In this document: piece after piece, positions 60,737 to 64,000 of the stretch
Numbering within the stretch: position 1 is the first letter of the stretch
How the letters are laid out: each line of letters starts with the position of its first letter
NCBI GenBank assembly: GCA_963677345.2
Contig: CAXXLC010000029.1
Coordinates: 186,001 to 250,000, forward strand
From: Saccharicrinis sp963677345
GTDB lineage: Bacteria; Bacteroidota; Bacteroidia; Bacteroidales; Marinilabiliaceae
Length of the DNA: 64,000 bases
Direction of reading: 5' to 3'
Notes under the pieces: generated by a model
Databases searched by the model: none
What the model saw: the letters and a program-made list of their open reading frames with translations, nothing else
What the model was told of the DNA's origin: nothing
Position numbers and translations under genes: made by a program

Positions 60737-61462
60737 TTAAAAGTTTTCTAATTCGGTTTCCATTAATTTTACTTTGGGTATAAGGACTTTGTCTTCTAAT
60801 TTAGAGTGATCCTGAAGATCTTTTTCTAATTTGAAAATTTCGAATAAAAGTGAATTGTATTTACAGCTATCTGTAGGAGGTGGTAAATATTTAATGAGTA
60901 TATTTTTTAAGTCAAATACTTTTTCCTCAATATCGTTATGATCTTCCAGGTATTTTTGAATGCTATAGTTACTGAAGTTTTTTTCAAACTCCTCTGTTTT
61001 TTTGTTTGCCGCTAACGATTCAGACAAAGCAATAACATACGGAAATACTTTGCTTTCTTCTAACTCCATATGTACGCTTAGTTCCCTGATGTACTCTGTA
61101 AAGAAATTTTTGATTAGCTCATAATTTTTAGTTGTTTCCTTAAGATCTTCAACTAATAGTTCAATCTTTTCTTTTATTTCAGGGATCTTATATTCTAAAA
61201 TACACTGATGTGTTCTTTTTAAAAAGCCAATTAGCCATTCTGCTTTGAAACCAAAGAATTTTTCTTTAGGAAAATAGTCTTTATCATGAAATGATCTTGC
61301 AATCTGAATAAAGAAATCAGTATCCACATTGTTTTCCTGACATACTTCGTCAATTGTTTTTTCTCTAAATCCAAGATTTATCCCAATTCGTTGGATCACT
61401 GCCAGTAATTGATAATCCATATGGATTAAATCGGCCATCTTCATATCAGCTGTTATGAGCAT
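60737..61462 (-). CDS. Hemerythrin/RIC-like protein
   Basis: 241 residues. The N-terminus resembles the ScdA/YtfE part (IHMDYQLLAVIQRIGINLGF) but lacks the usual CysCys motif. A hemerythrin-like four-helix bundle follows, with likely iron ligands in KRTHQCILEYKIPEI, LSVHMELEESKVFPYV, LEDHNDIEEKVF and LQDHSKLEDKVLIP. Such proteins bind di-iron and respond to oxygen or nitric oxide. Co-transcribed with the LuxR-type regulator. Confidence 0.75.
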   Translation of the reverse strand: MLITADMKMADLIHMDYQLLAVIQRIGINLGFREKTIDEVCQENNVDTDFFIQIARSFHDKDYFPKEKFFGFKAEWLIGFLKRTHQCILEYKIPEIKEKIELLVEDLKETTKNYELIKNFFTEYIRELSVHMELEESKVFPYVIALSESLAANKKTEEFEKNFSNYSIQKYLEDHNDIEEKVFDLKNILIKYLPPPTDSCKYNSLLFEIFKLEKDLQDHSKLEDKVLIPKVKLMETELENF

Positions 61463-61528
61463 CGCGAAAATTTTTTCTTCAAAAATAATCCTTATTTAAA
61501 CTATATCCAAATAAGAAAATGATAAATA

Positions 61529-61556
61529 AAAAAAGGATTAGATTTTTCTAATCCTT
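61529..61556 (-). terminator. Terminator of der
   Basis: Stem AAGGATTAG (61533-61541) / CTAATCCTT (61548-61556), with T residues following on the minus strand. Confidence 0.85.
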
Positions 61557-61577
61557 AGTTGTGACTTAACGGCAATT

Positions 61578-62882
61578 TTATTTTTTACGCATAAAAATCT
61601 GAATAGGAACACCAGAAAAATCCCACATCTTTCTTAGTTTGTTTTCTAAGAATCGTTTATATGGTTCTTTTACATACTGAGGTAAATTACAGAAAAATGC
61701 AAAAGCAGGTGTGTTAGTTGGTAACTGCATAATGTACTTAATCTTAATGTATTTACCTTTTGTTGATGGTGGTGGGTTATCCTGCACTATTTGTTGCATG
61801 GCTTCGTTTAATTTTGATGTAGGTATTTTACGAGTTTTGTTTTCGTAAACCTGAACAGCCATTTCAAGTGCTTTATGAATTCGTTGTTTTGTTAATACAG
61901 AAGTAAAAACTATTGGGAAGTCAACAAAAGGAGCGAATTTCTCTTTTACCTGATCTTCATATTTTTTAAGAGTCATGGTGTCCTTTTCAATCAAATCCCA
62001 CTTGTTGATTAAAACCACAATACCCTTTTTGTTTCTCTGGATTAATTGAAATATTTTTTGATCCTGACTTTCAACGCCACGGGTTGCATCAATCATTAAA
62101 AGGCATACATCTGAATTTTCAATAGCTCTAATGGCTCTCATTACGCTATAAAATTCAAGATCTTCATTAACTTTTGATTTTTTTCTGACTCCTGCTGTAT
62201 CTACAAGATAAAAATCATGGCCAAATTTATTATAGCGGGTATAAATTGAATCTCTTGTTGTACCTGAAATTGGAGTAACAATATTTCTGTCCTCACCAAT
62301 AAAAGCATTTACAATTGATGATTTACCTGCATTAGGTCTGCCTACAATGGCAAATCGAGGTATGTCAAGTTCTTCAATGCTTTCAGTACTAGGGAATAAT
62401 TCTATTAAACGATCCAGTAACTCACCTGTACCAGCACCATTTATTGAAGAAACAGGAAACATTTCTTCAAGTCCAAGTGCATAAAAATAACTTGCTTCGG
62501 CTAATCTTTCTGGATTGTCAACTTTATTGGCTACCATGATTACTTGTTTGTTGCTTCGTCTGAGAATATCAGCAACCATTTCATCATAATCAGTAATACC
62601 TGTTGTTACATCAAGCATAAAAAGGATTACATCGGCTTCTTCTATTGCAATAATAACCTGTTTACGAATTTCTTCTTCAAAGATATCATCAGATCCTACA
62701 GCGTATCCACCTGTATCAACAACAGAAAACTCCAGTCCGTTCCAAATACATTTACCGTAGATTCGATCACGTGTTACGCCGCTCTCCTCATTAACTATTG
62801 CAGTACGAGTTTCAGTTAACCTGTTGAAAAGCGTTGATTTACCTACATTAGGTCTTCCTACTATAGCTGCTATATTTCCCAT
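61578..62882 (-). CDS. der: Ribosome biogenesis GTPase Der
   Basis: 434-residue essential GTPase that helps assemble the 50S subunit. Two G domains in tandem: AIVGRPNVGKSTLFNRL and VVDTGGYAVGS, VANKVDN in the first; AIVGRPNAGKSSIVNAF, LVDTAGVRKKSKVNED and LINKWDLIEKD in the second, then the KH-like C-terminal domain. Complete. Confidence 0.97.
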   Translation of the reverse strand: MGNIAAIVGRPNVGKSTLFNRLTETRTAIVNEESGVTRDRIYGKCIWNGLEFSVVDTGGYAVGSDDIFEEEIRKQVIIAIEEADVILFMLDVTTGITDYDEMVADILRRSNKQVIMVANKVDNPERLAEASYFYALGLEEMFPVSSINGAGTGELLDRLIELFPSTESIEELDIPRFAIVGRPNAGKSSIVNAFIGEDRNIVTPISGTTRDSIYTRYNKFGHDFYLVDTAGVRKKSKVNEDLEFYSVMRAIRAIENSDVCLLMIDATRGVESQDQKIFQLIQRNKKGIVVLINKWDLIEKDTMTLKKYEDQVKEKFAPFVDFPIVFTSVLTKQRIHKALEMAVQVYENKTRKIPTSKLNEAMQQIVQDNPPPSTKGKYIKIKYIMQLPTNTPAFAFFCNLPQYVKEPYKRFLENKLRKMWDFSGVPIQIFMRKK

Positions 62883-63009
62883 TTCTATGCTGGTTTTTTC
62901 GTTTTACTAAATTCAAAAGCGTGCAAAGATAATTAATAATTTAGCACTCTGATACATTAGGACATAAGATTTTAGAAAAAGACAAAAGATATATCACTTG
63001 TATTCAAAT

Positions 63010-63894
63010 TTATTTTGGGTCGTATCCAAAACCTTTAAGATTAATATCCTTGTCTCTCCAGTCTTTAGTTACCTTAACGAATAATTGTAAAAATACCTTT
63101 TTGTCAAGGAATTTCTCCATATCTTTTCTGGCCATAGTACCTGTTTTCTTTAATGCACTTCCCTTGTGGCCAATAATAATTCCTTTTTGAGATTCTCTTG
63201 CAACGTGTATTACGGCACGAATATTAATCTGTTCTTCAGATTCTTTAAATTCTTCAACTTCAACCTCTACAGAATAAGGGATTTCTTTTTGATAGTAAAG
63301 TAATATCTTTTCCCGGATAATCTCAGAGATAAAGAAGCGTGTTGGCTTATCGGTTAAAGCCTCTTTATCGTAATAAGGTTCGCCTTCAGGAAGTAATTCT
63401 TTTATCCTGGTTAATAGATTATCCGTATTAAATCCATGTAATGCCGACATTGGAAATATTTCGGCGTTTGGAAGTTCTTCTTTCCATCGTGAAACAAGTT
63501 CGTCTAACTGCTCAGAGTTTGATTCATCAATCTTATTAATCACTAAAATTACTGGTGATTTTGTTTTTTTTACACTTTCTAAAAAGTCGTTGTTTTTATC
63601 AATTTTTTCAACAACATCAGTCATGTAAATAATAATATCAGCATCTTGTAAAGCCGTTTTTGAAAACTTTAGCATTGACTCCTGAAGTTTGTAATTAGGT
63701 TTAAGAACCCCCGGAGTGTCGGAAATAACAATCTGATAATCGTCTTCGTTTACAATACCCAAAATTCTATGTCTTGTAGTTTGAGCTTTAGAAGTGATGA
63801 TAGACAATCGTTCACCTACTAGTTTATTTGTTAAAGTTGACTTACCAACATTGGGGTTTCCAACGATATTTACAAATCCTGATTTATGCTTCAT
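63010..63894 (-). CDS. era: GTPase Era
   Basis: 294-residue GTPase that binds 16S rRNA in 30S assembly. The G domain has VNIVGNPNVGKSTLTNKLVG, ISDTPGVLKPNYKLQ and LVINKID; the C-terminal KH domain has HVARESQKGIIIGHKGSALK. Complete. It lies 127 bases upstream of der in the same direction. Confidence 0.97.
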   Translation of the reverse strand: MKHKSGFVNIVGNPNVGKSTLTNKLVGERLSIITSKAQTTRHRILGIVNEDDYQIVISDTPGVLKPNYKLQESMLKFSKTALQDADIIIYMTDVVEKIDKNNDFLESVKKTKSPVILVINKIDESNSEQLDELVSRWKEELPNAEIFPMSALHGFNTDNLLTRIKELLPEGEPYYDKEALTDKPTRFFISEIIREKILLYYQKEIPYSVEVEVEEFKESEEQINIRAVIHVARESQKGIIIGHKGSALKKTGTMARKDMEKFLDKKVFLQLFVKVTKDWRDKDINLKGFGYDPK

Positions 63895-64000
63895 ATATTT
63901 TTTTAATTATAAATATGGTGCGAAGATACGAGAATATGCTATTTCACACAAAAATCAATTTAATGGATATGTAATTTCTATTACTTTTGGCTTAAAATTA

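Noticed and set aside
1..64000. tRNA genes or CRISPR arrays
   Set aside because: No cloverleaf-like sequence ending in a CCA-type stem and no regularly spaced repeats were found by eye; a dedicated search was not possible.

Overview
The window looks like chromosome from an AT-rich, probably anaerobic or fermentative marine member of the Bacteroidota (Bacteroidales/Marinilabiliales-like). This is inferred from an ECF sigma/FecR/SusC/SusD locus, Bacteroidota-type secreted families resembling DUF4783, DUF4837 and DUF6263, superoxide reductase, [FeFe]-hydrogenases, a D-lactate dehydrogenase and AblB (an osmolyte enzyme typical of saline habitats). No tRNA, rRNA or CRISPR array was seen.

Layout. 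1-9 kb: end of ablB, two small genes, a MarC-type membrane protein, a truncated Na+/solute symporter, a MarR regulator, an IS110-family element, a palindromic MITE-like repeat, then small genes (GlsB-like, Nif11-like peptide, YchJ, TPR protein, superoxide reductase, WYL regulator). 9-23.8 kb: a cell-surface signalling and nutrient uptake locus made of an ECF sigma gene divergent from FecR, a SusC with an STN signalling domain, SusD, a thioredoxin-fold lipoprotein and an S9 peptidase. An ISNCY-type element lies between the peptidase stop codon and a likely transcription terminator; a second ECF sigma gene follows.

23.8-35 kb is a scarred accessory region. It holds a complete IS66 element (23-bp imperfect terminal repeats, exact 8-bp target duplication), a group II intron with its reverse transcriptase lying antisense in the 3' end of hipA, hipB, two pieces of an AraC-type regulator about 3 kb apart, a ferredoxin-type aldo/keto reductase, larB with only a 34-codon stub of larC, a permease and a D-lactate dehydrogenase. 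35-44 kb: two secreted proteins, then a hydrogenase locus on the minus strand: sigma-54 activator, thioredoxin-like [2Fe-2S] protein, PAS-containing sensory [FeFe]-hydrogenase, SpoIIE-type phosphatase and a monomeric [FeFe]-hydrogenase. Three copies of a TGTTCA-N5-TGAACA-like operator sit between the activator gene and the operon it probably controls.

44-64 kb is mostly ordinary chromosome: secreted proteins, TonB, a Cse60-like small protein whose stop codon lies in the terminal repeat of a 181-bp palindromic element, a cobalamin riboswitch driving an ABC importer (substrate-binding protein, permease, ATPase), FKBP isomerase, a secreted endonuclease/phosphatase-fold lipoprotein, nadC, rlmH, a very large histidine kinase, a LuxR-type regulator with a degenerate receiver next to a hemerythrin-like protein, and the GTPases Der and Era.

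The best candidates for something little described are the sigma-54-controlled sensory hydrogenase operon and its operator cluster, the palindromic repeats, and the two small secreted-size proteins (Nif11-like and a 100-residue protein) that both end in Ile-Trp-Tyr. All boundaries and pairings were read by eye; no database search was run.
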